DNA of 22,988 nucleotides. Source: JAZKIX01 sp040384645. Lineage in GTDB: Bacteria; Pseudomonadota; Gammaproteobacteria; Burkholderiales; Burkholderiaceae_D. This document shows positions 1 through 6,862 of this stretch, piece by piece. The DNA lies in contig JAZKIX010000018.1 of assembly GCA_040384645.1 (NCBI GenBank), forward strand, positions 1 through 22,988. Direction: 5' to 3'. A model generated the notes under the pieces. The model did not search any database, had not been told where the DNA came from, and saw only the letters and a list, made by a program, of their open reading frames with translations. The position numbers and the translations under genes were made by a program. Every line of letters begins with the position of its first letter. Position 1 is the stretch's first letter.

Positions 1-1
1 G

Positions 2-361
2 GTCATGTTGGGCGCGTCGTACACCTTCCAAAAAAATGAACATGTCCGGGTCGACCTGATTTACGCCCACGTCTCGGAGCGCGCCCAACTCTGGATTGAC
101 ATCTTCGGCATTGTATTTTTCTTGTTTCCCTCATGCATATTATTTACTTGGCTATCGTGGCATTCGCTGTTTCTCCCATCGTGGGAAATCCTTGAAGGCT
201 CCAGCAATTCCGGCGGCCTGCCGCGCTACCCGATCAAGTTGATCGTACCGCTCGGATTTGCCCTGCTGACGCTACAAGGCGTCTCTGAATTAATCAAGCG
301 CATCGCCGCCCTGACCGGCCGAGCGCACCTCGAAGCCCATTACGAAAGACCGGTTCAATGA
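2..361 (+). CDS. TRAP transporter small permease (DctQ-like), 5' truncated by window edge
   Basis: This is the C-terminal part of a small membrane subunit of a tripartite ATP-independent periplasmic (TRAP) transporter. The frame is open to the left edge, so the true start lies outside the window; the ATG at 5 is internal. Visible are a hydrophobic segment in the first half (IFGIVFFLFPSCILFTWLSW) and a second near the end (LIVPLGFALLTLQGVSELIK), followed by a polar tail, as in the last helices of DctQ proteins. The stop overlaps the start of the next gene in an ATGA arrangement, which implies translational coupling with the large permease. The charged 'HVRVDLIY' stretch before the hydrophobic segments resembles DctQ of the mannitol/chloroaromatic-type TRAP subfamily. 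The substrate cannot be told, because the binding protein is not in the window. Family assignment rests mainly on the downstream partner. Confidence 0.85.
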   Translation, partial: VMLGASYTFQKNEHVRVDLIYAHVSERAQLWIDIFGIVFFLFPSCILFTWLSWHSLFLPSWEILEGSSNSGGLPRYPIKLIVPLGFALLTLQGVSELIKRIAALTGRAHLEAHYERPVQ

Positions 362-2067
362 TTCCATTAGAGTATATGCCGCCGCTGATGTTCGGCGGCT
401 TGGTGCTGTTCATGCTGGTCGGATTCCCGGTCGCGTTTTCCTTGATGGCGGTGGGCTTGTCGTTTGGTTTGCTGTCGATCCACCTCGGTTTTTTCAGCGT
501 CAATTTTATGCAGGCGGTACCGCAACGTATTTTCGGCAGTGTGCTGGCCAACGATCTATTACTGGCGATTCCGTTTTTTACCTTCATGGGGGCCATCCTT
601 GAGAAATGCGGGCTGGCCGAAGAGATGCTCGATTCCATGGGCCAGCTATTCGGCCCGATCCGCGGCGGCCTCGGCTATTCGGTCATCATCGTCGGCTTTA
701 TCCTGGGCGCCATTACCGGCACCGTGGCGGCGCAAGTGATTGCGATGGCGATGATTTCTCTGCCGGTGATGATGCGCTACGGCTACAACATGCGCTACAC
801 CACCGGCGTGCTGGCCGCATCGGGCACCATCACCCAACTGGTGCCGCCGTCACTGGTATTGGTGGTGCTGGCTGACCAGCTCAAGACTCCGACCGCCAGC
901 GCCGACGTCGGCAGCATGTATTTGGGTGCCTGGGGCCCATCCCTGATGCAGATTGCCTTATTCATGCTCTACACCTTCGCCCTGTCGCGTATCAAGCCCG
1001 ATTGGCTGCCAGCCGTGCCGAAAGAATTCCGCACGGTGCAAGGTTGGGCGCTGTGGAAAAAATGTCTGCGCGGCATCGTCCCCTCTGCCGTACTGATTTT
1101 CATGGTGCTGGGCACCATGATGCTCGGTATCGCCACCCCGACCGAATCGGGTGCGATGGGCGCACTGGGCGCCGTCATCCTGGCCGTATTGCGCGATAAA
1201 GAATTTTCCAATAAAGACAAATGGATGGCGCGTGTCGGCATGATTGGCTTGACCGTAGCCGCCTTGGTGGCTTTGCTGTTTTATAAACAGGATATCGGCA
1301 TCGACAAATCCGTCAAACCCCTGCTGCAAGGGGGCCTAGTCCTGACCTACATCGCCATTGCATGGTTGATCATGCGGGCGGCGCAGATCACGGAACTACG
1401 TAAATTGATCGTACTCGGCTACCAATCCACCATGCGTGTTACCGCGATGGTGGTATTCATCCTGATCGGCTCGACCTGCTTCTCGGTGGTGTTCCAGGGC
1501 GTCGATGGCGGCCCTTGGGTAGAGCACTTATTTACCTCCTTGCCAGGCGGCTGGGTCGGCTTCCTGATCGTGGTCAACTTGTTCATTTTCTTCCTCGCGT
1601 TTTTCCTCGATTTTTTTGAGATTGCCTTCATCGTAGTGCCCATACTGGCGCCTATCGCCGAAAAAATACTGTCGCCGGTTTTACTCGACAGCATGGGTAG
1701 CCAGGCCGCTGCCTCATCCGCAGCGTTGGTATGGTTCGGCGTCATGCTATGCGTGAACATGCAAACGTCCTTCATGCATCCACCCTTCGGTTTCGCCCTG
1801 TTCTACCTGCGCGGCGTGGCGCCAAAAGAAGTAAAAAGTTCCGATATCTACTGGGGGGCTTTGCCGTGGGTCGGTTTGCAAATGATCATGGTGGTGTTGG
1901 TGATGTTCTTCCCGGTAATGGTCACCGGATTGATGGACAAGGGCTCGTCGGCGCCAGTAACCAATAACCTCGTCATCGAACAGGCTGTGCCAACCGCAAA
2001 CGAAAAAGAAACTGAAACGCAGACCGAGGATGCGCCATCGGAGTTTAAATTCGAAGAACCTAAATAG
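358..2067 (+). CDS. TRAP transporter large permease (DctM-like), extended form
   Basis: Large membrane subunit of a TRAP transporter, which uses an ion gradient to move a solute handed over by a periplasmic binding protein. The 569-residue product is much longer than the usual roughly 430. The N-terminal half carries DctM hallmarks: a hydrophobic start, 'LLAIPFFTFMGAILEKCGLAEEML' type segment near residues 62-85, the 'GFILGAITGTVAAQVIAM' region and 'MRYGYNMRYTTGVLAASGTI'. An insertion around residues 270-350 contains two or three extra hydrophobic segments. The last 40 residues are a polar, acidic tail (NEKETETQTEDAPSEF). Such insertions are known in the mannitol/chloroaromatic-compound subfamily. 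The start overlaps the preceding stop (ATGA), and a strong terminator follows the stop by about 20 bases, so this is the last gene of its operon. Confidence 0.93.
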   Translation: MIPLEYMPPLMFGGLVLFMLVGFPVAFSLMAVGLSFGLLSIHLGFFSVNFMQAVPQRIFGSVLANDLLLAIPFFTFMGAILEKCGLAEEMLDSMGQLFGPIRGGLGYSVIIVGFILGAITGTVAAQVIAMAMISLPVMMRYGYNMRYTTGVLAASGTITQLVPPSLVLVVLADQLKTPTASADVGSMYLGAWGPSLMQIALFMLYTFALSRIKPDWLPAVPKEFRTVQGWALWKKCLRGIVPSAVLIFMVLGTMMLGIATPTESGAMGALGAVILAVLRDKEFSNKDKWMARVGMIGLTVAALVALLFYKQDIGIDKSVKPLLQGGLVLTYIAIAWLIMRAAQITELRKLIVLGYQSTMRVTAMVVFILIGSTCFSVVFQGVDGGPWVEHLFTSLPGGWVGFLIVVNLFIFFLAFFLDFFEIAFIVVPILAPIAEKILSPVLLDSMGSQAAASSAALVWFGVMLCVNMQTSFMHPPFGFALFYLRGVAPKEVKSSDIYWGALPWVGLQMIMVVLVMFFPVMVTGLMDKGSSAPVTNNLVIEQAVPTANEKETETQTEDAPSEFKFEEPK

Positions 2068-2087
2068 TAAAAGCCGCATTGTCAAAC

Positions 2088-2118
2088 AAGCCCCGCAATC
2101 AAATGCGGGGCTTTTTTT
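2088..2118 (+). terminator. Intrinsic terminator of the first TRAP operon
   Basis: A perfect 10-bp stem (AAGCCCCGCA at 2088-2097 paired with TGCGGGGCTT at 2104-2113) with a six-base loop is followed by a T-run through 2118. It lies 20 bases after the large-permease stop and points along the plus strand, ending the TRAP transcript. Confidence 0.93.
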
Positions 2119-2228
2119 ATCTGCAACCCATTGAAAGTATGCTTGAATGATCCATTAAAGCGTTAGCCTGGGCGACTCCACGCTGGCTATTGGATTTTTC
2201 GCTAAAGCCAAACCAACTAATCAACACC

Positions 2229-2675
2229 ATGAACCCAAACCCAGAAGACTTAGCCGCCCTATTCCGCACGCTCTCCGACGAAGAACTTGCGCTTCAAGGG
2301 TCATCGGGCATGCTGTCAGAACTTGCGCAATCGATTGCACAGGCAGAGGCCACTGCGCGCGGCCTGCTATTGCCTGGCTTCGTCCCGCTCGAACCGCAGG
2401 AAGTGCGGTATGGCGACATGCAGATCGTGGAAAAGAACCTGACGCCGACCGAAGCCCATGTGCTGTGCGTTTGCCTGCAAGTAGCGGGTGTGCCGGCTAC
2501 AGTGGGCGACGTCAATCTGGTGCAAACCTATTCCTTGCTGTCGATTGCGGTGGGCGGTGCATGTGTACGGGTACCGCCAGCTTTCGTCGCTGAAGCGCGG
2601 GAAGTGATCGCCGCCTATAAACGTGGCGAGTTCAGACTCGATGATGATTTCGATGTCGATAATCCGAATCAATAA
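2229..2675 (+). CDS. DUF2007-like conserved hypothetical protein
   Basis: A soluble protein of 148 residues with no signal peptide. The N-terminal 45 residues (MNPNPEDLAALFRTLSDEEL...) resemble the short helical lead seen in many betaproteobacterial DUF2007 proteins. The C-terminal half (residues about 75-135, 'AHVLCVCLQVAGVPATVGD' then 'GGACVRVPPAFVAEAREVIAAY') fits the DUF2007 'putative signal transducing protein' pattern: a short chain element, a small variable stretch, then a 'V-x-Vp-x-x-x-x-x-A' helix. No catalytic residues stand out, so no function can be assigned. I chose the ATG at 2229; a TTG at 2190 in the same frame would add 13 residues without family support. Neither start has a clear Shine-Dalgarno sequence. 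The gene sits alone between the TRAP terminator and a convergent membrane protein. Confidence 0.8.
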   Translation: MNPNPEDLAALFRTLSDEELALQGSSGMLSELAQSIAQAEATARGLLLPGFVPLEPQEVRYGDMQIVEKNLTPTEAHVLCVCLQVAGVPATVGDVNLVQTYSLLSIAVGGACVRVPPAFVAEAREVIAAYKRGEFRLDDDFDVDNPNQ

Positions 2676-2698
2676 CAGGCGCTGATATAAGCCAGATG

Positions 2699-3103
2699 CT
2701 ATCCGGCAGTGACACCGGTGCCGGCCCGCCGCAGGCGCAAGACCAGCGCGATAAAGCAGGCGCACAGGCCAATAGAAACGGCCAATTCACCCGGTGCTGC
2801 CGGGATAATCAAGATGAAGCCCCTGCCCTTGATCAGGGCAGAAAAACTCGATACACAAAACGGCATCAGGAACAGCCGAAAAATTTGCCATTTATCGGTG
2901 CCGGCAGAAATCTTGCCGCCGATGCTCAGTACCAAGGCCACGCCGATAAAGGCGCTGATGCCAAGCGAGTTGAGCCAGATCGCCGGCGACGGATCGAAGT
3001 GGTGCGCAGCGGTGCTGAGATACCAAATCAGGTAACACCACAGCACGATTTTGCCGGTCGCGAGGGCGCCGAAATAGCGGCAGAGTTTGGCGGGAATATG
3101 CAT
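2699..3103 (-). CDS. Small conserved-type inner-membrane protein, function unknown
   Basis: A 134-residue protein with four likely membrane segments: about residues 16-34 (TGKIVLWCYLIWYLSTAA), 45-64 (LNSLGISAFIGVALVLSIGG), 74-92 (IFRLFLMPFCVSSFSALI) and 104-125 (GELAVSIGLCACFIALVLRL). The C-terminus is short and basic. I do not recognise a named family, although the even spread of hydrophobic helices, and Pro and Gly at helix ends, argue for a real protein. The ATG at 3103 gives a sensible start (MHIPAKLCRYFG) with a GGGGA-type purine stretch about ten bases before it; an earlier GTG/TTG-type start at 3181 would add an uncharacteristic polar stretch. The gene is convergent with the DUF2007-like gene and 23 bases from its stop. 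Confidence 0.68.
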   Translation of the reverse strand: MHIPAKLCRYFGALATGKIVLWCYLIWYLSTAAHHFDPSPAIWLNSLGISAFIGVALVLSIGGKISAGTDKWQIFRLFLMPFCVSSFSALIKGRGFILIIPAAPGELAVSIGLCACFIALVLRLRRAGTGVTAG

Positions 3104-3454
3104 GCTTGAAGTCCCCGGTGCGTAGTGGTTACGGCGTGTCCGAACGAGTTTTTTGGTCTGAAATGTGGCTGTAAAGCTCAAAAACAGGTAAATAATACTG
3201 GGTAGTGTATTTTTAAAGACGCAATGAAAACGTGCGGGATAGGCCGTGTTTTGGCCTATACCCCCTATATAGTCCGTGTTTTCTCAATAGTTATTCAATT
3301 CGGTGGAATGCGCTGGTTTTCTCCCTCCCTTTCAAGTCACTCTGCTAAAGGCGCTCGGCCTGACGGGAAGGCTGGGATGGGTTTTTTTCGCGGAAATTGC
3401 ATAAGAAACCCATCCCCACCCTAACCCTCCCCTTGAAGGGCGGGAACTTTTAAA
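3104..3454. other. Intergenic region between two minus-strand genes
   Basis: This 351-base stretch has no convincing gene. A 66-codon plus-strand frame at 3224-3424 lies mostly over repeat sequence. It holds a short direct repeat, CCGTGTTTT at 3244-3252 and 3274-3282 (30 bases apart), and the G/C-rich inverted element at 3317-3451. The promoter of the small membrane protein should lie in its left part, but no clear -35/-10 pair was found. Confidence 0.6.
3317..3451. repeat. Paired inverted G-rich intergenic repeat, possible G-quadruplex
   Basis: Two diverged units face each other. The outer arms are CCCTCCCTTTCAAG at 3323-3336 and CTTGAAGGGCGGG at 3432-3444 (complementary apart from one gap and one mismatch). 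The inner arms are GGGATGGGTTT at 3374-3384 and AAACCCATCCC at 3406-3416 (perfect). The right unit, read on the minus strand from 3432 to 3409, has five G-tracts of 3-4 bases separated by 1-3 bases, which satisfies the G-quadruplex rule. It starts four bases after the nrtD stop, so it may act as a 3' structure or terminator substitute for the nitrate operon. It has the look of a dispersed intergenic repeat, but copy number was not tested. Confidence 0.6.
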
Positions 3455-4270
3455 TCAAGCAGCCTCTTTCATCGCCGGATGCGCTTGCCGGTGATACAGG
3501 AATTCCAGCACCGCAGTCCGGTATTGCATATACAGCGGATCTTGCGCCAGGGCGACCCGGTCACGCGGACGTTGCAATTGCACTGACAGGATTTCGCCGA
3601 TGGTGGCGGCCGGGCCGTTGGTCATCATGACGATGCGGTCCGACAGCAAGACTGCTTCGTCCACATCGTGCGTAACCATGACGACGGTAGAACTAGTCTT
3701 GGCGACGATCTTCAGCAACTCGTCTTGCAGGTGGGCGCGGGTCAGGGCATCGAGTGCGCCGAACGGTTCGTCCAACAGCAGCACTTTCGGCTCCATTGAC
3801 AATGCGCGGGCAATGCCGACCCGTTGCTTCATGCCGCCGGAGATTTCGTTCGGACGTTTATGTTCGGCATGGGTCAGGCCCACCATCGCCAAGGCCGCTT
3901 TGCAACGCTCGTTCAATTGCGCCTTCGATTCGGTGGCACCGAATACGCGTTCGACCGCCAGAAAAACGTTTTCGTGGCAGGTCAGCCATGGCAACAGCGA
4001 ATGATTCTGGAACACCACGGCGCGCTCTGGCGACGGGCCGGCGATTTCGCGGTTGGCGCATAGCAGCATGCCATCGGTGGCGGTGGTCAAGCCGGCCAGC
4101 AGATTGAGCAAGGTCGATTTGCCGCAACCAGAATGGCCGATCAGGGTAATGAATTCACCTTTTTGCACCGTCAGGTTGATATCGCGCAGGGCGTGGAAAT
4201 CGCCTTTTTTGGTGTGGAACACCATTTCTGCGTGTTGAATATCGATGAATTTATAGACTGGGTTTTCCAT
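3455..4270 (-). CDS. nrtD: Nitrate/nitrite ABC transporter ATP-binding protein
   Basis: Cytoplasmic ATPase (271 residues) that powers nitrate/nitrite import by the NrtABD complex. In order: Walker A GHSGCGKST (residues 45-53), Q-loop VVFQNH (Q88), ABC signature ISGGMKQR (143-150), Walker B VLLLDEP (163-169) and the switch histidine in VTHDVDEA (H201). It belongs to the nitrate/sulfonate/bicarbonate (NrtD/TauB/SsuB) family and is a plain NrtD, not a NrtC-type fusion with a binding domain. The ATG at 4270 follows GGAGA at a spacing of six; an in-frame upstream ATG at 4336 would translate repeat DNA. It is last in the operon after nrtA and nrtB, but separated from nrtB by 188 bases of palindromic repeats. 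Nitrate as substrate is inferred from NasT and the regulatory leader upstream. Confidence 0.93.
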   Translation of the reverse strand: MENPVYKFIDIQHAEMVFHTKKGDFHALRDINLTVQKGEFITLIGHSGCGKSTLLNLLAGLTTATDGMLLCANREIAGPSPERAVVFQNHSLLPWLTCHENVFLAVERVFGATESKAQLNERCKAALAMVGLTHAEHKRPNEISGGMKQRVGIARALSMEPKVLLLDEPFGALDALTRAHLQDELLKIVAKTSSTVVMVTHDVDEAVLLSDRIVMMTNGPAATIGEILSVQLQRPRDRVALAQDPLYMQYRTAVLEFLYHRQAHPAMKEAA

Positions 4271-4295
4271 GATTTTCTCCGTGAGAGGGCTATGT

Positions 4296-4363
4296 CCGTA
4301 GGGTGCGCCATGCGCACCGATGCCGGTCGCTGGCATGCACGGTGCGCACGGCGCACCCTACGG
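4296..4363. repeat. Palindromic intergenic element, GTAGGGTGCGC type
   Basis: Two 23-base arms, 4296-4318 and 4341-4363, are inverted copies with a single mismatch. They are separated by 22 bases that contain a smaller inverted pair (TGCC/GGCA). The arms begin with CCGTAGGGTGCGC. The element lies between nrtB and nrtD and would form a long hairpin in the operon mRNA. Similar GTAGGGTGCGC palindromes are dispersed in many proteobacterial genomes (general knowledge, not tested here). Confidence 0.8.
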
Positions 4364-4382
4364 TCTGACGTTACGCGCATTG

Positions 4383-4452
4383 GTAGGTCGGGCTTTAGCC
4401 CGACAATGGCGCTTCCAACCAATTGCACAAGTCGGGTCAAAACCCGACCTAC
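4383..4452. repeat. Palindromic intergenic element, GTAGGTCGGG type, copy 1
   Basis: The arms 4383-4404 and 4431-4452 are inverted copies matching at 19 of 22 positions. Each is itself a hairpin: GTCGGGCT-TT-AGCCCGAC on the left and GTCGGGT-CAAA-ACCCGAC on the right. It ends six bases from the nrtB stop. A related copy occurs at 17650-17738 between dctP and dctQ, so this is a dispersed family within the window itself. Confidence 0.85.
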
Positions 4453-4458
4453 AAAACA

Positions 4459-5388
4459 TTAACTACTGACTTCTTCGTAAGTGAAGGCCTTGGCTACTGC
4501 CACCAACAACTGTTCCAACATCAAACCGACCACACCGATGACGACGATGGCGATGATGATGTGCGGCACGTTAAGGTTATTCCATTCATCCCAGACCCAG
4601 AACCCGATCCCGACGCCGCCGGTCAGCATTTCGGCGGCAACGATCACCAGCCAGGCGGTACCGATGGCGAGGCGCACGCCAGTCAACATGTATGGCAGTA
4701 CGGATGGGAACAGGATCTTGGTGACGATCTTCCATTCCGACAGGTTCAGCACCTTGGCCACGTTCATGTAATCTTGCGGCACACGCTGCACGCCGACTGC
4801 AGTGTTAATGATCATTGGCCAGATCGAGCAGATAAAAATCGACCAGATTGCAGCAGGGTCAGCGGCCTTGAACACCAGTAGGCCAATCGGCAACCAAGCC
4901 AATGGCGAGACTGGTTTGAGCAAGCTGATGATCGGGTTGAACATGCCCGACAAGAACTTGAAACGACCGATCATGAAGCCGAGCGGAATACCGACTAGCG
5001 CCGCCAGGCCGAAGCCCACGCCGACCCGTTTCAAGGAGGCCAGGATATTCCAGCCAATCCCCTGATCGTTTGGCCCTTTGGAGTAAAACGGATCGGAAAA
5101 TAATTTGATCGCTTCTTGCAAGGTAACCCACGGCGAGGGAAAGCCGGTGCTTTTGACTGCCACGATTTCCCATCTCAAGATGAGGAAGGCGACGCCAATC
5201 AACGGCGGCAACACTGCCAGGAAAAATGGCCGTAGCGACGATGCCTTGGCCCGTGCCGGTGCTGCCACCGGGGCAGCACCGGCTCTGGCGGCGGCCCGAT
5301 CCAGCCGGACTTCGGCTTTCTTCGATGCCAGGCTGGCGCCCAGCTTGGTTGCTGCTTTGTCGCTTGCGATATTCAAGATTGCACTCAT
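4459..5388 (-). CDS. nrtB: Nitrate/nitrite ABC transporter permease
   Basis: Inner-membrane channel subunit (309 residues) of the nitrate importer; two copies would pair with NrtD. Residues 1-52 are an Ala/Lys-rich cytoplasmic lead. The first helix is about residues 54-72 (PFFLAVLPPLIGVAFLIL), followed by a periplasmic stretch and then the BPD_transp_1 domain with about five more helices. The EAA loop that contacts the ATPase reads 'NVAKVLNLSEWKIVTKILFP' (about residues 209-228). The long SDPFYSKGPNDQGIGWN segment before the core is typical of NrtB. AGGAG lies seven bases before the ATG. It follows nrtA with a 36-base gap. Taurine or sulfonate permeases are the nearest alternatives, but the neighbours favour nitrate. 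Confidence 0.94.
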   Translation of the reverse strand: MSAILNIASDKAATKLGASLASKKAEVRLDRAAARAGAAPVAAPARAKASSLRPFFLAVLPPLIGVAFLILRWEIVAVKSTGFPSPWVTLQEAIKLFSDPFYSKGPNDQGIGWNILASLKRVGVGFGLAALVGIPLGFMIGRFKFLSGMFNPIISLLKPVSPLAWLPIGLLVFKAADPAAIWSIFICSIWPMIINTAVGVQRVPQDYMNVAKVLNLSEWKIVTKILFPSVLPYMLTGVRLAIGTAWLVIVAAEMLTGGVGIGFWVWDEWNNLNVPHIIIAIVVIGVVGLMLEQLLVAVAKAFTYEEVSS

Positions 5389-5424
5389 GATGGCTCCTGC
5401 ATTGAGGTTGGTTTAGAGCGCGGC

Positions 5425-6714
5425 TCAGGCTTTGACTTTGAATGAATCAACATAGGCTTTCGGGTCCTTGCCGTCCCATACCACGCCGTCGATCATCTTG
5501 ACGCTGCGCATCGGACTCTTGGCGATCGTGGTCTTGGCCTGGGTTGCTGCGTCTTTGTAGATATCAATTTTGTTGACCGCTTTGGCGACGGCCAGGTAAT
5601 CGACATCGTCCTTCAGCAAGCCCCAACGTTTGTGCTGCGTCATAAACCACATGCCGTCGGTCAGGTAAGGGAAATTGACCGCGCCATCGTTGTAGAAGCG
5701 CATCGGATTAGGATCGTCCCAGGTCTTGCCCATGCCATTTTGGTAGCGGCCCAAAATGCGTTGGTTGATGACATCGACCGAGGTATTGACATACGATTTA
5801 TCGGCGATGGTTTCAGCCATTTTCATCTTGTTGGACAAGGAAGCATCAATCCATTTACTTGCTTCGAGCACGGCCGCCACCAGGGCGCGCGCAGTGTTAG
5901 GATATTTTTTGGTGAACTCGTCGGTGGTGCCGAGCACTTTTTCAGGATGGTCTTTCCAGATATCTTGCGTCGTGCTGGCAGTAACGCCGATGCCATCGAC
6001 AATGGCGCGATGATTCCAAGGCTCGCCAACGCAAAATCCGTCCATATTGCCAACCCGCATATTGGCTACCATTTGCGGTGGCGGCACGGTGATGACCTTG
6101 GCATCTTTCAAAGGATTGATGCCGTGCGCGGCCAGCCAGTAATACAGCCACATGGCATGGGTGCCGGTCGGGAAAGTTTGGGCGAAGGTGTATTCGCGCT
6201 TGTCGGTATTCATCAATTTGGCCAAAGACGCGCCATCGACTGCGCCCTTGTCGGCCAGTTTTTTTGACAGCGTAATGGCTTGGCCGTTGTGGTTCAGGTT
6301 CATCAACACAGCCATGTCCTTCTTGGCGCCGCCGACGCCCAATTGCACGCCATAGATCAAGCCGTACAAGACGTGGGCCGCATCGAGCTCGCCATTGACC
6401 AGCTTGTCGCGCACGCTGGCCCAGGACGATTCTTTGGATGGCACGATCTTGATGCCGTATTTTTTATCGATGCCCAGTACCGAGGCCATCACGACGGAGG
6501 CGCAATCGGTCAGCGGGATAAAGCCTACTTTGACTTCTTCTTTTTCTGGCTTGTCCGAACCTGCCGCCCATACGCCACCGGTCGATAATCCCATGATGCT
6601 CGCTCCTGCTGCCAGTCCTGCGGTTTGAAGAATGGTGCGACGTTTGCTGTCTACTGCGGTATCCGCACTGGATTTCAAATTGACGATGGCTGGCTTGATT
6701 TCTTTGTTCAACAT
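5425..6714 (-). CDS. nrtA: Nitrate ABC transporter substrate-binding protein, Tat-exported
   Basis: Periplasmic nitrate/nitrite-binding protein of the NrtA/CmpA/NasS type (429 residues). The leader carries a twin-arginine signal, SKRRTILQ (R25-R26), a hydrophobic stretch (TAGLAAGASIMGLSTGG) and a likely cut near VWA-AG at residue 50, so export is folded through the Tat system. The mature part starts with EEVKVGFIPLTDCASVVMA and includes 'TFPTGTHAMWLYYWLAAHGINP' and 'VGNMDGFCVGEPWN', segments characteristic of NrtA-type proteins. GGAG lies seven to eight bases before the ATG. It is the first gene after a regulated leader with a terminator and is followed by nrtB and nrtD. The signal peptide argues against its being the cytoplasmic sensor NasS, to which it is homologous. 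Confidence 0.95.
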   Translation of the reverse strand: MLNKEIKPAIVNLKSSADTAVDSKRRTILQTAGLAAGASIMGLSTGGVWAAGSDKPEKEEVKVGFIPLTDCASVVMASVLGIDKKYGIKIVPSKESSWASVRDKLVNGELDAAHVLYGLIYGVQLGVGGAKKDMAVLMNLNHNGQAITLSKKLADKGAVDGASLAKLMNTDKREYTFAQTFPTGTHAMWLYYWLAAHGINPLKDAKVITVPPPQMVANMRVGNMDGFCVGEPWNHRAIVDGIGVTASTTQDIWKDHPEKVLGTTDEFTKKYPNTARALVAAVLEASKWIDASLSNKMKMAETIADKSYVNTSVDVINQRILGRYQNGMGKTWDDPNPMRFYNDGAVNFPYLTDGMWFMTQHKRWGLLKDDVDYLAVAKAVNKIDIYKDAATQAKTTIAKSPMRSVKMIDGVVWDGKDPKAYVDSFKVKA

Positions 6715-6742
6715 GGTGATGCTCCGTTTGTTTCAATCCAAT

Positions 6743-6792
6743 AAAAAAAGGCGTCTTGCCGCAATAACCGAAGTCATGCAGGAAGACACCTT
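6743..6792 (-). terminator. Leader terminator (attenuator) upstream of nrtA
   Basis: On the minus strand AAGGTGTCTT (6792-6783) pairs with AAGACGCCTT (6757-6748) through ten pairs including one G-U. The stem continues through CC-GCA/TTGCGG with a bulge, then TGAC-TTCG-GTTA, giving a stable UUCG-capped hairpin. A T7 run follows at 6749-6743. It ends 29 bases before the nrtA start, so it must be read through for nrtA expression. Confidence 0.9.
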
Positions 6793-6798
6793 TGTCTG

Positions 6799-6852
6799 CT
6801 GTAAACCGACCGCCGTTGGCCAGGTTCACAATTGCGCCATCGTTGGCGCTTA
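6799..6852 (-). promoter_or_regulatory. Tandem hexaloop ANTAR-binding leader RNA (NasT target)
   Basis: Two stem-loops stand in series at the expected 5' end of the nrtA transcript. The first (6849-6834) is GCGCC, loop AACGAT, GGCGC. The second (6829-6801) has a stem of eleven pairs with one bulged T (GTGAACC-T-GGCC against GGTC-GGTTTAC) and loop AACGGC. Both loops are six bases with A at position 1 and G at position 4, the signature known for RNA bound by ANTAR antiterminators such as NasR and EutV. The ANTAR protein NasT is encoded directly upstream and a terminator follows, so nitrate-responsive antitermination of nrtABD is the natural reading. The structures are seen by eye; folding energies were not computed. 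Confidence 0.85.
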
Positions 6853-6862
6853 ATCCCTATAC

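Noticed and set aside
3224..3424. 66-codon plus-strand frame in the intergenic region before the G-rich element
   Set aside because: Its second half is repeat sequence, it has no ribosome binding site and no recognisable protein features.
4296..4452. Palindromic repeats as part of a CRISPR array
   Set aside because: Only paired inverted arms are present, with no regularly spaced direct repeats, unique spacers or cas genes.
5632..6267. 211-codon plus-strand frame opposite nrtA
   Set aside because: It is the antisense shadow of a clear NrtA gene, has His/Arg-rich composition and no family features.
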